Notes: generated by a model not told the origin, from the sequence alone. A stretch of 64,000 nucleotides of DNA from Paramyrothecium sp. XJ0827 (GCA_020881915.1 JAJFPB010000003.1:4526001-4590000), one strand, 5' to 3'. Shown: positions 1 to 12,080, counted from the stretch's first letter. Numbers and translations are program-made.

Positions 1-429
1 GATACGTCCGCCTGAACGCCAGCGGCTAAAACATCTCCTTGTTCATCTCAGCATGCAATCCTGTGGCTGCCGTAGAAGCGTCCTGAAACTGGCCCAGATA
101 CCGGGCTGCGCAAGATTTTTCCAAACAGCTTCTTGTCGAGTTTGATTTGTCTTGATGGGTCAAAGCTGCAATTCATATTTAGACACAGACGTCTCATGAT
201 TTTGTGCCAAGCCAACAACGATAGACTGCCAACAGTTCATCACTTCTGGACGTAGATAAAATCCGGCACAAGTCGCACATTGTCGTGAAGATGAAAGCAA
301 GACAATCCAATCATTCCATGCTCAACAGCTTATTGTTCACTCAATCTTCAAACTTTCGTTTCACCTGACACCGAAACCCTTCACAAACCACATCTTTCAT
401 TCGCGTTACAGCGCCTTCACATAGTTCCA
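1..429. other. no gene seen (window edge)
   Basis: I see no supported coding region. The last part is the 5' flank of the small gene that starts at 430. Confidence 0.5.
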
Positions 430-906
430 ATGTCCAACGCGGTAGTTTTGCGGCGCGGCCACGTCGATATCGACAACAGAATGTCTTACATGCGCACCGA
501 CGGGCTCCCTTTTCCTTACAACTACCACAAGGAACGGCCAACAAGGAAAAGGTCGCCGCTGATCATCTGCGTCCACCACCGAAGCTGCAGCTCATGCATG
601 TGTGTGAACTCTCGAGACGAGCAAATGATGACCAGTCGCGCCTACTGCGACCCTTCCGGCAATAAATGGCAACAGTTGCCGCAACATCAAGACTACCATG
701 CTGCACAGTACGGAAGTCAAGCCATGGTTGTCTCGGCGCAACCCCGACCGTACATCACTGAGGCTATTCATCCACAGCAGTACCCAGTACGGCCATATTA
801 CGCAGCACCAGCTGCTGGTGCTCTTACGTACAAACCACAGGTGTATCAGGATGCAAGGGGGAGGCTGTATACAGTAGACGCGTATGGGAGGTCCGTGTGG
901 ATGTGA
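430..906 (+). CDS. hypothetical 158-aa protein with Q/Y/P-rich C-terminal half
   Basis: A single open frame starts with ATG and ends in TGA. The N-terminal half is basic and has a Cys cluster (about residues 47-59). The C-terminal half is rich in Gln, Tyr, Pro and Ala and ends with a compact motif, DARGRLYTVDAYGRSVWM. I do not recognise a family and see no signal peptide or membrane segment. The biased composition and orderly C-terminal motif argue for a real protein, but an intron in the N-terminal half cannot be excluded, so the start is uncertain. Confidence 0.45.
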   Translation: MSNAVVLRRGHVDIDNRMSYMRTDGLPFPYNYHKERPTRKRSPLIICVHHRSCSSCMCVNSRDEQMMTSRAYCDPSGNKWQQLPQHQDYHAAQYGSQAMVVSAQPRPYITEAIHPQQYPVRPYYAAPAAGALTYKPQVYQDARGRLYTVDAYGRSVWM

Positions 907-1754
907 GGAGCTATGCCTAGTGAATTGATGCGACCAAAAACACAATGGAGTAACGAGACCATGGAAATAATGTATGATAATTCGACCACATGTCGTTTTG
1001 GGCAAGGGAAGGGAAGAGCATGTCTTATTTTTAATCATCCTATAGCGCTTTCGGTGTCTTCAAATGCAATCCTCCTGCTGATATATAACCGTGTTCCATC
1101 CCGGCTATTGATTAACTCATCAGGAGACGATGCCGCAGCTCCACCAGCGGCGGTAGCACAAAAGCGGTTATTAGCCTAGATACTAGACTAGTAGTAGCCG
1201 AAGCTGGACGGCAATCTGGCCGATCCCGTTCCCGTCGCTAACCGCCCCCCTTCCCCTCTCTCATTTGCCGCTCGAATCGTAACTAGGGCGCAGCTTCGTC
1301 TTGCATTTGTTCAACATGTGCTTCCCGGAGGTAACGCCCGAATCTGGACAAGTTTGACTTGTGCACAAATGCGCGCAAAGTACTCCGTAACCCGCGTCCA
1401 GACTCCTTTTTGCTGCCGTAACGCACCCGACAATGGACACTCGGGCTTGCGGAATAGTCCAAGACACGGGTTGGGCGTTTGATCCAACCCGATCGATCAG
1501 GGCAGCCGTGCTGCTTCCACGTTTCCTTGTGCCGCACAGCCAATCAAACAACACCCAATAGCCGGCAACGGGGTCCCTGGCGTCTTCTGAAGCATCACTT
1601 GGGGTCGCCATTTATGGAACCTGCTGCATAGATCGACCGTCCAGCTCGGGTCATGGCCCTTCAGCCCGGATCATCCTCGGAGACCCTTAAATTGCACATG
1701 CTTGCCCGTCTCCGCAGTTTGTTGGGAGCTTGGGGCAACCGGTAGCTGCGACAA
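907..1754. other. intergenic, 5' region of BIO2
   Basis: Open frames here (for example 1261-1611 minus) have no recognisable features and lie directly upstream of biotin synthase. I treat the stretch as 3' and 5' flanking DNA. Confidence 0.5.
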
Positions 1755-1859
1755 ATGAGAGTGAGGCTATTTCTGTTCCTCGGGCCTACATCCAACTCCA
1801 TTGCTCCTCTTTGCTTGTGGAAGAGTCACCCACCCCACCTCTCGGTAGTTGTGAATGAC

Positions 1860-3191
1860 ATGACGATGAGTCGACACGCAGCAGCAGCGCTTCTCAGGAC
1901 GGCTTCGTCGTCGTCAAGACCACGAGTCGCCGCGAATTGCTCTGTCTTTCTCGCCTCCAACACATTTCTCACACGACATGCGGGCCATCGGATGTCCACA
2001 GTTGTGGATGGTCCAACGCCCGGTGCCTCCAACTTGAACCAGCCACCACCTCCTCCGCCCTCGCCTGAGAAGAAAGATCCAGCCGACCGCGAGCGACAAG
2101 AAAATGCCAAGCAAATCTTGCGTGAGGCCGTCGCAGCGAAGGCTCCTCGACACGACTGGACGAGGGAGCAAATTGCCGCCATCTACTACCAGCCATTGAT
2201 GGAGCTGGCCTTCCAATCTGTACGGCCATACTTTGTCCTACCACTTATGATTGGCACCCCCAACTGACTGATCTCTGCCTGCTAGGCTAGTATCCATCGC
2301 CGCTTTCACAACCCTTCAGAGGTCCAGCTGTGCACCCTCATGAACATCAAGACCGGAGGCTGCACCGAGGATTGTTCGTACTGCGCCCAATCGACCCGCT
2401 ACCAGAAGGGCACCGGTCTCGAGGCGAAGCGCGTAGAGAGCGTCGAGTCGGTCCTGGCTGCCGCGCGAGTGGCCCGCGACAAGGGCAGCACCCGTTTCTG
2501 CATGGGCGCTGCGTGGCGAGACATGCGTGGCCGCAAGAACGCCCTCAAGAACATCAAGGAAATGGTGCAGGGTGTGCGTGCCATGGGCATGGAGTGCTGC
2601 GTCACCTTGGGCATGATTGACGAGCACCAAGCCAAGGAGCTCAAGGATGCTGGACTGACGGCCTACAACCACAATGTCGATACCAGTCGCGAGTTTTATC
2701 CCTCCATCATCTCGACTCGCAGCTACGATGAGCGTTTAAAGACACTGGGCCACGTCCGCGATGCCGGCATCAACGTCTGCTCCGGAGGCATTCTGGGCCT
2801 CGGCGAGACATCCACGGACCGCATTGGACTGCTGCACACGGTTTCGACTCTTCCGTCCCACCCAGAGAGTTTCCCAGTCAACGCCCTCGTGCCCATCAAG
2901 GGAACGCCGCTCGGCGACAGACCTCCTCTCGACTTTACCAGCATGCTGAGAACCATTGCAACTGCCCGAATCCTAATGCCGGCAACGATCATCCGCATCG
3001 CCGCGGGCAGGAAGACAATGACCGAGGAGCAGCAGGCGCTGTGTTTCATGGCCGGCGCCAACGCCATCTTCACAGGCGAGAAGATGCTGACGACAGAATG
3101 CAACGGTTGGGACGAGGACAGCGCTCTGTTTGGTCGGTGGGGCTTGGAGCCGATGAAGAGTTTCGAGAAGTCGCCGCAGCCGCAGGTGTAG
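1860..3191 (+). CDS. BIO2: biotin synthase, mitochondrial radical-SAM enzyme
   Basis: Converts dethiobiotin to biotin, the last step of biotin synthesis, probably in mitochondria. Exons are 1860-2219 and 2286-3191, about 421 aa. The intron (2220-2285) starts gtacgg, ends gctag and has an actgac branch-like site. The joint restores a standard BioB stretch (HRRFHNPSEVQLCTL). The radical-SAM cluster motif CTEDCSYC follows directly. A conserved Arg in RIAAGR near the C-terminus fits the [2Fe-2S] ligand region of the family. I prefer the ATG at 1860 because it begins an Arg/Ser/Ala-rich, acid-free leader typical of mitochondrial import. An in-frame ATG at 1755 would add 35 residues. The length is normal for fungal BioB. 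Confidence 0.96.
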
Positions 3192-3812
3192 GAAACCTGG
3201 AGATGAAAATCAATGGTATCATACTTCGAGTCGAACACATCGAGACCTGGATGTGTGCGTGATTTATGTTAGAAGGTCCCACAATATGATGAATCTTCTC
3301 ATAACTGTGACTCGGGACCCGGTGTGGGCCTTTGAATGAATGTTTCCACTCAAATGATGGCATGAGTGAAAGAATGCCCGACTGCTTTCAACCTGCTGCT
3401 TTCTGCTCAGCTTTCTGAGATGGAGTCTAACCTCCCATCAAGGGCTGCGTGTACTTGCGAAATGCCATCCACCAATTCGACTGGCTTACATACATGGCCA
3501 TAGCCGATTCAATGTTTAAGTCAATTCGTACCCCCAATATCCCTTGGCCTTTGCGTTACTCCTCGCAATACCTTGCACGCCCAGCCTTGGCTTCGTCCAG
3601 AACAGTCTGCATCCGGGTATCTCAAGAGCAATAATAGCCGAGGAAACAAAGCGTTACGCAGAATGAAATGGGGTGACGGCCAGTTTCCACTTTCCTACAT
3701 AAACTCGAGCCCATGCTAAATTGAACTGACAACCAGTCATCGATCGCTACGCACGTCTACGCTTCATTTGCGCATCGTTCTCTGCTAGTATTCCTGCCCA
3801 CAGATCCCTGTC
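3192..3812. other. intergenic
   Basis: 3' region of BIO2 and 5' region of the next gene. I see nothing further that can be supported. Confidence 0.5.
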
Positions 3813-4556
3813 ATGGACTTTCCACAGACAACGTTATCAATTCCTCCCCGGTCAGAATGGCCGGAGACTTCGTGGAAGGCCTTCTTCCTTTACGACACTC
3901 CCCAAAGAACATCTCTTAGTGCCTCGGTCGTCCACGGCGAGCCATGGCGGCACACCTACATTGTCACCGGCCCCGATTCTTCTGAAAAGACCGTCACGCA
4001 CATCACTGGCTCCTCGTGGGCCGGCGAACACACTGTGGCTGGGAAGGTGACCTCTTGGTGCTGCGAGCGAGGCCCTGTCGATGGCGTTCTGCGCTTGGAC
4101 CGTGAGGGAGCATGGTGTCATCACACCACAGTCGCTGTGGGCGAAGCGATCGGGCCTGCGAGCTCGACACGCGTCAACTCGTGCTTCGTGTACGAGAGGT
4201 TGCGGACGGTTTTCATCACGGCAGGGTTGGACAAAATCTACGATGATTTCCCGCACGCGCCCGACACGTGGGCGCCAGAGGGCTTGATTTCTTTTCAGAA
4301 GGGGATGCTGGTATCTATGGGATGCCCTACCAGTCTGACGTCGTTGGCGCCGGCCGGGGAGACAACTGCAAGTACCGGGGGCGGCTATCAGGTAACAAGT
4401 GCGCCAACCACGGAACATGGTGGCACGGCATCGCAGACAATTGGAGCTGGCGAGACAACTGGGGCTGGTGATGCAGAGGGTGCCGGCTTAGTGGTGTCGA
4501 GAAGTTTTATGATGCTCGGACTGTCGAGCCTGTTGTGTGCTCTCGTAACCATGTGA
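3813..4556 (+). CDS. hypothetical 247-aa protein with Gly/Thr linker and C-terminal hydrophobic tail
   Basis: An uninterrupted ATG-TGA frame. Residues 1-165 look folded, with several Trp and Cys. Residues about 175-228 are a Gly/Ala/Thr-rich linker. The last 20 residues form a hydrophobic stretch (FMMLGLSSLLCALVTM). That order resembles GPI-anchored or tail-anchored fungal proteins, but no N-terminal signal peptide is visible, so a GPI anchor is doubtful unless an upstream exon is missing. I do not recognise the family. The nearest gene downstream belongs to the PKS remnants, on the opposite strand, and shows no link. Confidence 0.55.
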   Translation: MDFPQTTLSIPPRSEWPETSWKAFFLYDTPQRTSLSASVVHGEPWRHTYIVTGPDSSEKTVTHITGSSWAGEHTVAGKVTSWCCERGPVDGVLRLDREGAWCHHTTVAVGEAIGPASSTRVNSCFVYERLRTVFITAGLDKIYDDFPHAPDTWAPEGLISFQKGMLVSMGCPTSLTSLAPAGETTASTGGGYQVTSAPTTEHGGTASQTIGAGETTGAGDAEGAGLVVSRSFMMLGLSSLLCALVTM

Positions 4557-5126
4557 TTGGCCGTTGCTTCTATAAGCAGCTGGGGGGTGTGATGATTAAG
4601 TAGCAAGTAGTTCCGAAATGGTGACATGACAAACATGAAGTTATTAAAGTCTCACACATCTTCGCCAGGCATTTGCCTCGCGAGGACTAGGAACTTCACG
4701 AGGAGCATCTACTTCGACAGTAGTCAATGGCTACGCTGAGCACACAGTCCTCTAGCGCAAAAAAAAAAAAAACCGGGCATTTCTTATTTGTAATAGTTCA
4801 TAGGAGTCAAACACCCCGATCACCTTCGAATAGGTATCGAGGTCCCGTACAGCCAGTTGGCCCATGCCCACAGGACGAGACATAAAGAGCTAAAAGCAAG
4901 GCTATGAAAATGTGACAATGGTAACAAGAAAACACGTCTCTTTAAGAAATTACTACACAACACTTATCTAGGAAAATGGTAACGAAAATATAAGCACACT
5001 ATTCTAAAAAGTTTACAGATTCCTAAGAATACTTTCGCAGAATTCTTCTACGAGCGTCCTTGACATCAGTGCGGTTACGAAATGAGCCAAGACAGCTTAG
5101 AATGCCCCCTGGCTCGTCTTGTTTCC
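4557..5126. other. intergenic with a 14-nt A run
   Basis: Convergent 3' regions of the unknown gene at 3813 and the PKS block ending at 5127. It contains a homopolymer of 14 A at 4759-4772 and AT-rich DNA around 4900-5050. No gene is seen. Confidence 0.5.
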
Positions 5127-7612
5127 TCACACTTTCGATCTCTCAGTAATAAGCTCTCCTAATGCAAGAATAGAAATGCCGCTGGTAATATCAAAGACAG
5201 CAACATTTGCCTTGAACTCTTTCCCGATCCAGTTGCGCAGCTCTACTGCCATGAGTGAATCCACTCCATAATCCGAAAGCAACTTGAAAGACTCTATATC
5301 GTCAGAAGAGATGCCAAGGGACCTCGATAGCCGAGATATAATCGCATGGACCACAATCTCAGCCCGATCACTCCTACTGGATGCTTGCTTAAATAGAAAT
5401 GCTGGATCATCTGAAGCATCGCTTTGCAGACGATTCTCGTCAGTAGAAGCTGTCTTCATGAAGCCAGTGAACATTGGGCGCTGCAGTAGATGAATGGGTT
5501 CCTCGCCGGAATTGAGGAAGTCCGCTGGGGTGACGGCACCGAGAAGAACTTGGCGCGGACAGTTATTGTCTGGTTGACAGTAGATGCTCAATATACTAAG
5601 CAGCTCCACTGTCTCAACTTGTCGCATGTCTCGGGCATTTTCTCGATTGCGCTGATACTCCGCTGTCTCAGCAACAATTCCCACTGTTCGCATCCAGCCG
5701 AGGTCGACAGATACAGCATTCTCTCCCTTGCTAGCTCGCTGGTGTGCAATTGCGTCTTGAACAGTACACCCGGCCGCGTAATTCGATTGTGCAATGGGAC
5801 CGTAGATACCCCCGAGCGATGACAAGAGGATAAAGAAATCCAAAGAGCCAGCGGGGAGCTGTTGATGTAAATTCCAAGACGTATCCACTTTCGATTTAAG
5901 TGAAAGATCCCACTGTCTGTAGGTCATGCCTTCGAACGCGGCATCATAGAGCACCATGGCAGAGTTGATGCAACCCTTGATAGGGGGCATCTGCCTATTA
6001 CACTCTTGAAGTGCAAGCGAGAGTGAATCGGGTGACGAGACGTCACACTTCAATGCGAGAACACGGACACCTCGCTGTTCCAACCCCGATATGCAATCGT
6101 GTGCAGCAGTAGCACCTGAGTTCAGACCGGACCTTGAGAATGTGATGAGGTTCTTCGCGCCCTTGTCTGCCATCCAATTCATGACTGCGCGACCTACTCC
6201 ACCTAGGCCTCCAACAATGAGATAAGAGGCGTTGCCATCAAGCTTGCAGGGGTCCAAATCACGGACAAATTTCTGCGAAATCGAACATCGTTAGCCTTTC
6301 CTAGCCTGAAAGTGTGATTAGGGGTAATATATCTATAATACTTACAGGGACTATGTCGTTGTCATTCGCCGTAAGAATGATCCTTCCTGTATTGTTCCCG
6401 CTCTGCATGAAGCGGTATGCCTCCTCCATCTTTGAAACTGGATAGTAATGCAATGGATGTGGATTCTGGATCAGTCCCTGATCTAGTAGTTGAAGTACTG
6501 CTTCCAAGATACTTTGATAGAGGACAGGATTTCGGTGCCCAATAAGATATAAATCAACAGCGAAAAAGCTGGTGCTGCCGGCGAACTGGAACATGGGAAG
6601 AGGCGAATTGGACAAGATGTCCGCCTTCCCAAGCTCCACAAAACGTCCAAATGGTGCTATGCATTCCCACGATGCTTGTAAAGCCTCGCCTGATAATGAG
6701 TTGAGAACAACGTCAACTCCGTTTCCATTCGTCATGCGCTTGATTCCCTGGGCAAAGGAAGTGTTTCTGCTGTAGAAAATGTGATCTTCAGGTATGCCAA
6801 ACTCGTCTATCAGTTGCCTCTTCTTTGCATCGTGTCCAACAGTAGCAAAAATTTCAGCACCAATCATTTTAGCAACCCAAATTGCCATCTGACCAGTGGA
6901 ACCAGCTGCGGAATGTATCAGGACTTTCTCGCCTTTCTGTAGCCTGGCTAGATTGACGAAACTGTGATAGGCAGTCATAGCAGGATTCAAGCAAGCAGCG
7001 GCGGCCTCGAAGGAAACTCCATCAGGTATCTTGTACGCGAAATTGCCGAGGCCCCGAGGATGTGTCCTCATACTGCCACGGGTCCGACCCATTGCCAGAA
7101 CCACTCTATCACCAGGCAATATGACTGTGGAGCCCTTGTCCACTGCAGACCCCACTCGTGTTACTATGCCGGCGACTTCCAAGCCTGGAGTATGATACTC
7201 CATACGACCAAGAGCAAGTAGTAGATCACGGAAGCTCACAGGCCAAGCTTTCCCCTCGATTTCAACTTCATCTGGTCTCAACTCTGTTTTGTATGCCGCA
7301 TCCTCGATGAAGCGGAACGAGTCTAGAACTCCCGGGGTCCCGACGGAGAACTCCAGTGCTTGTCCTGTAGACCAAGGACCATCCCGCACACTTGGATTGA
7401 TAAGATGGTTTACCCGGGTGTTGAGTGAAGTCTCTTCGATGAGCCTCAAGGATCCGAGAAGACCTTTCTTGACTGTGTACTCAACCTCTCCAGGAGAAGC
7501 AGTGAATGATTGACCAATAACGGTATTGATATGACCCAAGCATTCACTCATGATCATTTCAGACTTGGAAAGTAACTCAATCTCCAGAGTTACGATGAAT
7601 CTCTCAAGCAGC
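5127..7612 (-). pseudogene. C-terminal part of a highly reducing PKS (ER-KR-ACP), severed from its N-terminal half
   Basis: Reading on the minus strand from about 7612 gives the structural region before ER, then ER (NADPH loop HSAAGSTGQMA), KR and ACP. A 73-bp intron (6273-6345; gtaagt...tcgcag) joins ER to KR in phase. KR keeps its nucleotide motif (GGLGGVGRA) and the active-site Ser and Tyr (LLSSLGG, SNYAAG). ACP keeps the phosphopantetheine Ser in GVDSL. So these domains look intact, but KS, AT, DH and MT are not upstream on this strand. At about 7612 the sequence switches to the opposite strand of a PKS MT domain. The first in-frame ATG is at 7557 and would give about 785 aa (ER-KR-ACP only). 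Without KS and AT it cannot make a polyketide alone, so I call it a pseudogene fragment, though expression of the remainder is possible. Confidence 0.85.
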
Positions 7613-8877
7613 AGAATTTCTGGACGAAGACAAATTAGAGGCCTTATTACTTGAATGTGAGCAGAAGAGGCCAAGTTGGAAGGTGTTCCCCGAGGTCGCG
7701 AGAAATCTCAAATCAATACTGCGTGGTGATACAAGTCCGTTAGCTCTACTAGGCGACAGTGGTTTGGTCGATCAGTTCTATGCTTCCTTATTCGAAGCCA
7801 ACTATACACCGCAACTGCATGCTTTCCTCGAGTTAGCAAGTCACGAGAACCGCGACCTCAAAATCCTGGATGTTGGTGCTGGAACTGGCAGCTTGACGAG
7901 TCAAGCGTTGTCCACCTTCAAAAGACTTGAGGATAATACAGGTGCCACAAGCTTCTCTTCATATACATACGCCGATGCTTCTTCGGCCATAGACCCCAAT
8001 TCGCAGCAGGAGTTCATCGAGTTTGGAAACAGAGTTATCTTCAAGCCACTGGATTTGAACCGAAGCGCCTACAAAGACGAGGGCTACGAAGCCGGTGCCT
8101 ACGACATCATCCTCGCCGGCAACGTCTTGCACACTGCCGAAAACTTGGCCAATACTTTGCGTGGGTTGCGAAAGCTACTTAGGCCTGATGGTTATCTCGT
8201 ATTCCTTGAGATTGTCTCTCCTGAATCCGCATGTGCAAGAGTTGGCCTCGGGGTCCAACCAAGCTGGTGGCTCAGCGCAGAAGAATGGCGACAGAACGGC
8301 CCACTACTTACTGAAACTCAGTGGGATGAGCTTCTGCGGAATGTGGGCTTCTCCGGAAACCATTTAACCCTGAGGGACTATCGAAACGATTCTTGTCATT
8401 TTTCTAGCATCATGGTGACCAAGAAACTGCTCAACGATCAGGACAAAGGTGAAACGTACAAAGGGCCCCTCAGTCGCTCACCTTTATCCTTACCAGCGTC
8501 CGCAATAACTTCAAGTCAAAGTCGGAGGCTTGTGCTGATCATTGACGGAAAGTCTGAGATTCAAGGCACTGTTGCCGACGGTCTCTGCCAAGAAGCTAAG
8601 AACAACTCCCAAGTGTTCAATTGGTACGATGTGGTGGAAAGTGGAGATGACACTGTTCTGTCGGCTGCGGCTTCTGATCCTAACGCTGTTCTCGTGTTCC
8701 TTCTTGAAGTCACAACGCCTTTCCTCACAAGAATGGAAGAAGAAAGCTTCTACCAGCTGCAGAAAGTAATTTCTGGGGTGCGAAATCTGCTCTGGGTCAC
8801 TGTTACCAGTTTGGAAGACCCCGAGTATTCCTTGTATAGCGCCATGAAAGGTTTCCTCAGAGGAATGCGTGGAGAGG
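7612..8877 (+). pseudogene. flipped PKS segment: C-methyltransferase and psi-KR region
   Basis: The plus strand encodes the linker before the MT domain (KRPSWKVFPEVARNL, around 7665-7709), the SAM-binding motif LDVGAGTGS (near 7870), the MT body, and a structural KR-like region that runs to PEYSLYSAMKGFLRGMRGE (ending near 8876). This is the part that should sit between DH and ER of a highly reducing PKS. It abuts ER at one end but in opposite orientation, and abuts the P450 I-helix at the other end, again in opposite orientation. The open frame runs on to 9137 only as an antisense reading of the P450. Flipping 7612-8877 would place psi-KR directly before ER in the expected order. The MT differs clearly from the MT of the PKS-like gene at 12081-16393, so it comes from a second PKS. 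Confidence 0.85.
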
Positions 8878-9920
8878 GCAGATACCAGAACATGGCGCTT
8901 ATGGTTGTGGTAGGTGTTGTTCCGCCAGCGACGATGAAAAAGAAGGCCTCAGCCCACAGTTCGCTATCACCGAGGCTATCGCTGCCCCTACCAAAATGGT
9001 TGATTGCGAAGGAGTATAGATCATGCCTTGCGTCTTTATCAAGAGAGATTCGAGCATTGATCATTTTCCTTACAATTGCCAGATACTTTTCCCTTCCTTT
9101 CTTAAATGCTCCTTTGAAGAAAGGCTCTAGTTTCTGAAGGCTTGAAAGTTGCATGTAGGCATTGATACGCCAGCTCACAAGATTGAGCCCAGGCAGAAGC
9201 CATCGGTTTGTTTCCTCACCCTGCATGTTTAGAGAGTATCCAAACGAGAGCTGACCGACGATATCACCCATGAGATCACGGCATCGTTCTGACATGTTTA
9301 TCGGTTTAGAGTCAGACGCGGAAATGCGCTCGATAAATTTGTTGGTATACTCAACAATTATCGGCTCAAACATGCGCATAGACTTTTCAGTCAGCGGTAG
9401 GCTGACAATTTTCCGTTTCCGCCGGTGCTCCGCAGGATCCATGGTGTCAAAAATACTGCCTTTAGGGGTTACACGCGTGAGAGCATAAACAGAAGACTTG
9501 TCCACTCTGGGGTTTTGAAGTATTTCTGGTAGCCAACAAGAATTGCTTAGTGAAGAAGCACCAATCAAGTCTAGAATCATAAGGGAACTCACCATGTAAT
9601 GCTGTCGCTGAGTTGAACATTAGCCTGTTCGGCCCTTGTCTATAAACTGGTCCATATTTCTCATGGTTTTGAAATATGACAAGATGAAGACATCTTCGCA
9701 TAGCAAAGTAGCCACCGTAGACATCCGTCAATTTTGCAAAGAAAGGTCCAGGATAGTTTCTCAAAGGGTGGAAGGAGACACGGTAAGTGACCAGTATAAT
9801 TAACTGTATAGAGGCTCAGTTGACTGTGTGCAGTCCCAGGCACTACAAGCTACTCACAGTGGACACTATCAAATACGTTGCGTATACAACAAAAGATTGG
9901 ACCATACCTAAGAAAGCCAT
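8878..9920 (-). pseudogene. cytochrome P450, truncated in the I-helix
   Basis: Exons 9920-9858, 9803-9593 and 9525 down to about 8878, with introns of 54 and 67 bp that keep phase. The ATG at 9920 starts a membrane anchor, followed by the Pro-rich hinge (YRVSFHPLRNYPGP), the C-helix WxxxR-equivalent region (EHRRKRKIVSLPL) and the I-helix oxygen-binding stretch (FFFIVAGGTTPTTT). After FWYL the family match stops abruptly and the frame runs antisense through the PKS MT/psi-KR block. The ExxR motif, the heme-binding Cys loop and about 200 residues are missing, so no functional P450 can be made. Up to the break there is no stop or frameshift, which suggests a recent event. Confidence 0.85.
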
Positions 9921-10945
9921 TCTGGAGGCTGATCTGATTTTTCCTGAACAAGTAGGGGCAAATGACTGGGCAGGCAGGCGATGAGGGAATACGGGGGCAA
10001 GGGGAATTGTGCTAACCAACAATTTACGAGCGTCATCTCCATTCAATCATTCCCCGAACTTAAGTACCACTTGTTCCCTATTCCGCGTATGTGCCAAGCG
10101 TTCCCTCTAACAATGGCAAAGGCTGACGCCAACGCCTTGACCATCGCTATCCCCAGCCAACCTGGGTTCCCATGCAAATCATTAACTTTCTCAGCTGAGG
10201 GGTCAATTGCCAAGCATACGACCCTCACAGTCACAATGCAACAAGGGATGGCAAGCAGGATTACAGCCAATCGCGTCTCCTAAAGACATGGTTGTCAGCA
10301 AATACGACGCCAGACGGAGATTCATCACCAGGGTTTGGCTATCCCACTATTGAGAACCAACACAAACATGGGACACGTGAGCTTGCATATCCCCGAGGTA
10401 ACATTGCACTGTGACAAGGCAGCCAGGCGTGTCGCAAAGCCCAGTGATATGTCATGGATACCACCCACACTTTATGGCGGAAAACTGGGAAGCGGTAGCC
10501 GTTGCATGTGATATTGTGACCTGCCTTTCTAAGGGAGGAGTGAAGGATGCAGCGTTTGTCCAGCCGCGGAAGATGTATTGCTGATCCCTGAGAAGTTGAA
10601 CAATTCAGTCATGTTAGGCTATCTAACGGATTCAAGGGCAGTGTGAGGTAGCTATCGGTTCGGGCGAGGAACGCACCGTCAAACCAGACGGGGGCAAGTT
10701 TGCAACACAGCCTCGGCTTTTTGGTGGACCGAGGGATGAACATGCTGTGTCAACAATCACATCCCGAGCCGGTACATAAGCCAGCATTTCACTCCCATGT
10801 GACCGGGGTGGCATACACCAGAAGCATTACAAAGATCAGAGTACACTAATCCAAATTCCCATCACAAACAGGGGCAGTGAGTCTTGTCTCGGTTACCTGA
10901 TGATCGCAGAAGCCTGTGCTAAACTGGAATGTAGATTGCGACAAG
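9921..10945. promoter_or_regulatory. divergent intergenic region between P450 remnant and thioesterase-like gene
   Basis: About 1 kb between two genes that face away from each other, so it should hold both promoters. Open frames here carry no recognisable domain. I cannot point to a specific operator with confidence. Confidence 0.35.
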
Positions 10946-11997
10946 ATGGCCAGCATCATCGTCGAGCAGTTCGGGCTGAAACAGATCTCACCAAACTCCT
11001 ACTCCATCAATTGGCACCATGACTGGAATGTCGGGTTTTGTATGCTCACACAAACATCCCCAAGTCGCCTCACATGCTGATTACTACAGTTCTCCACGGC
11101 GGGCACATTGCTGCCGCTATGCACCATGCAGCCGTAACACATCTCAGGACAGACCCTGAACTAGCTAAGCTAGAGCAGCTCGATATCCTTAAACTCCATT
11201 TCGAGTTCCTCCGTAGCCTGGAGCTTTGTGAAAGCACTGTCACTATCACACCATTGAAACTGGGTGCTGGGACGAGCTTATTGCAGCTGAACCTATCGCA
11301 GAATGGAAAACCCAAGGTTCTAGCGCTAGCTACGTCGACCAATTTTGATCGACCTTTCGGACCCAGTGTAACTATCGAACCATCCCCTCTCCTCCCTCTC
11401 AGTCCTATACCAGACTTCAACCTTATCCACTCAAACAAGCCAGAGCCTAACTGGCTAGCAACATATTCTGAGGGGGAGGTGATACCATATTTGAGTCGCC
11501 TCCTGATGCTGCTTCCCCGTCAAGGCCTACCCGTGGATGGTGTAATTGATAGCTGGAGCCATTGGAAAGGAGATGTGCCAAAGGATCCATTTTACTTGAC
11601 CTTGATGTGCGACTGTTTCCCGTCCATGTCGGATACGCTCCTGAGAAACAATGGGCTTTTCGATGCACGGAAGAATTTTGAAAAGCTTCTTCGTTGGGAT
11701 GAGCAGAATCCTGGCATTGCAGCAACTTTACCAACAACAACAGCAGAGGCGATGCAAGCGAAGACATTCAACTCCACCCTTACATTGGATATCGAGTTCA
11801 AAAGACGGATGCCCGAAAGCGGTGTGCCATGGCTATACACGAGGCTCACCAGCAAGTCATTGCAAGGAGGCCGTCTGGATCTCGATATAGCTTTGTACAA
11901 TGAGAAGCTGGAGCTTCTTGCTGTCGCAAGCCAGCTTATTCTTGTCCTTGATATTCAGAAGAGATTCGCAAAGACGGATAAGAAGGGGAACTTGTAA
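10946..11997 (+). CDS. thioesterase-like superfamily protein (double hotdog type)
   Basis: Probably hydrolyses acyl-thioesters (acyl-CoA or PKS-bound chains). Exons 10946-11039 and 11090-11997 give 333 aa. The 50-bp intron (gtatgc...tacag, with a ctgat branch) joins NVGFF to LHGGHIAAA, the usual N-terminal hotdog motif of this superfamily. The second hotdog half includes the region near PWLYTRLTSKSL. No stop, frameshift or missing segment is seen, unlike the neighbouring P450 and PKS fragments. It lies between those remnants and converges on the PKS-like gene with an 83-bp gap. Genes of this family are often part of fungal PKS clusters, and I infer that role here. Confidence 0.85.
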
Positions 11998-12080
11998 ATA
12001 GCAGTATTGTTAGTCACCAGAGAAAACTAAATATTTCGACGAGTTCTTCGCTCATCCTTCGCCATGACCGGCTTGCTGCG

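Noticed and set aside
1261..1611. 116-codon frame on the minus strand upstream of BIO2
   Set aside because: No recognisable domain; it lies in the BIO2 5' flank, and a second overlapping frame is equally open.
8880..9137. Apparent extension of the MT/psi-KR frame to 9137
   Set aside because: It is the antisense reading of the P450 I-helix region; the family match ends near 8877.
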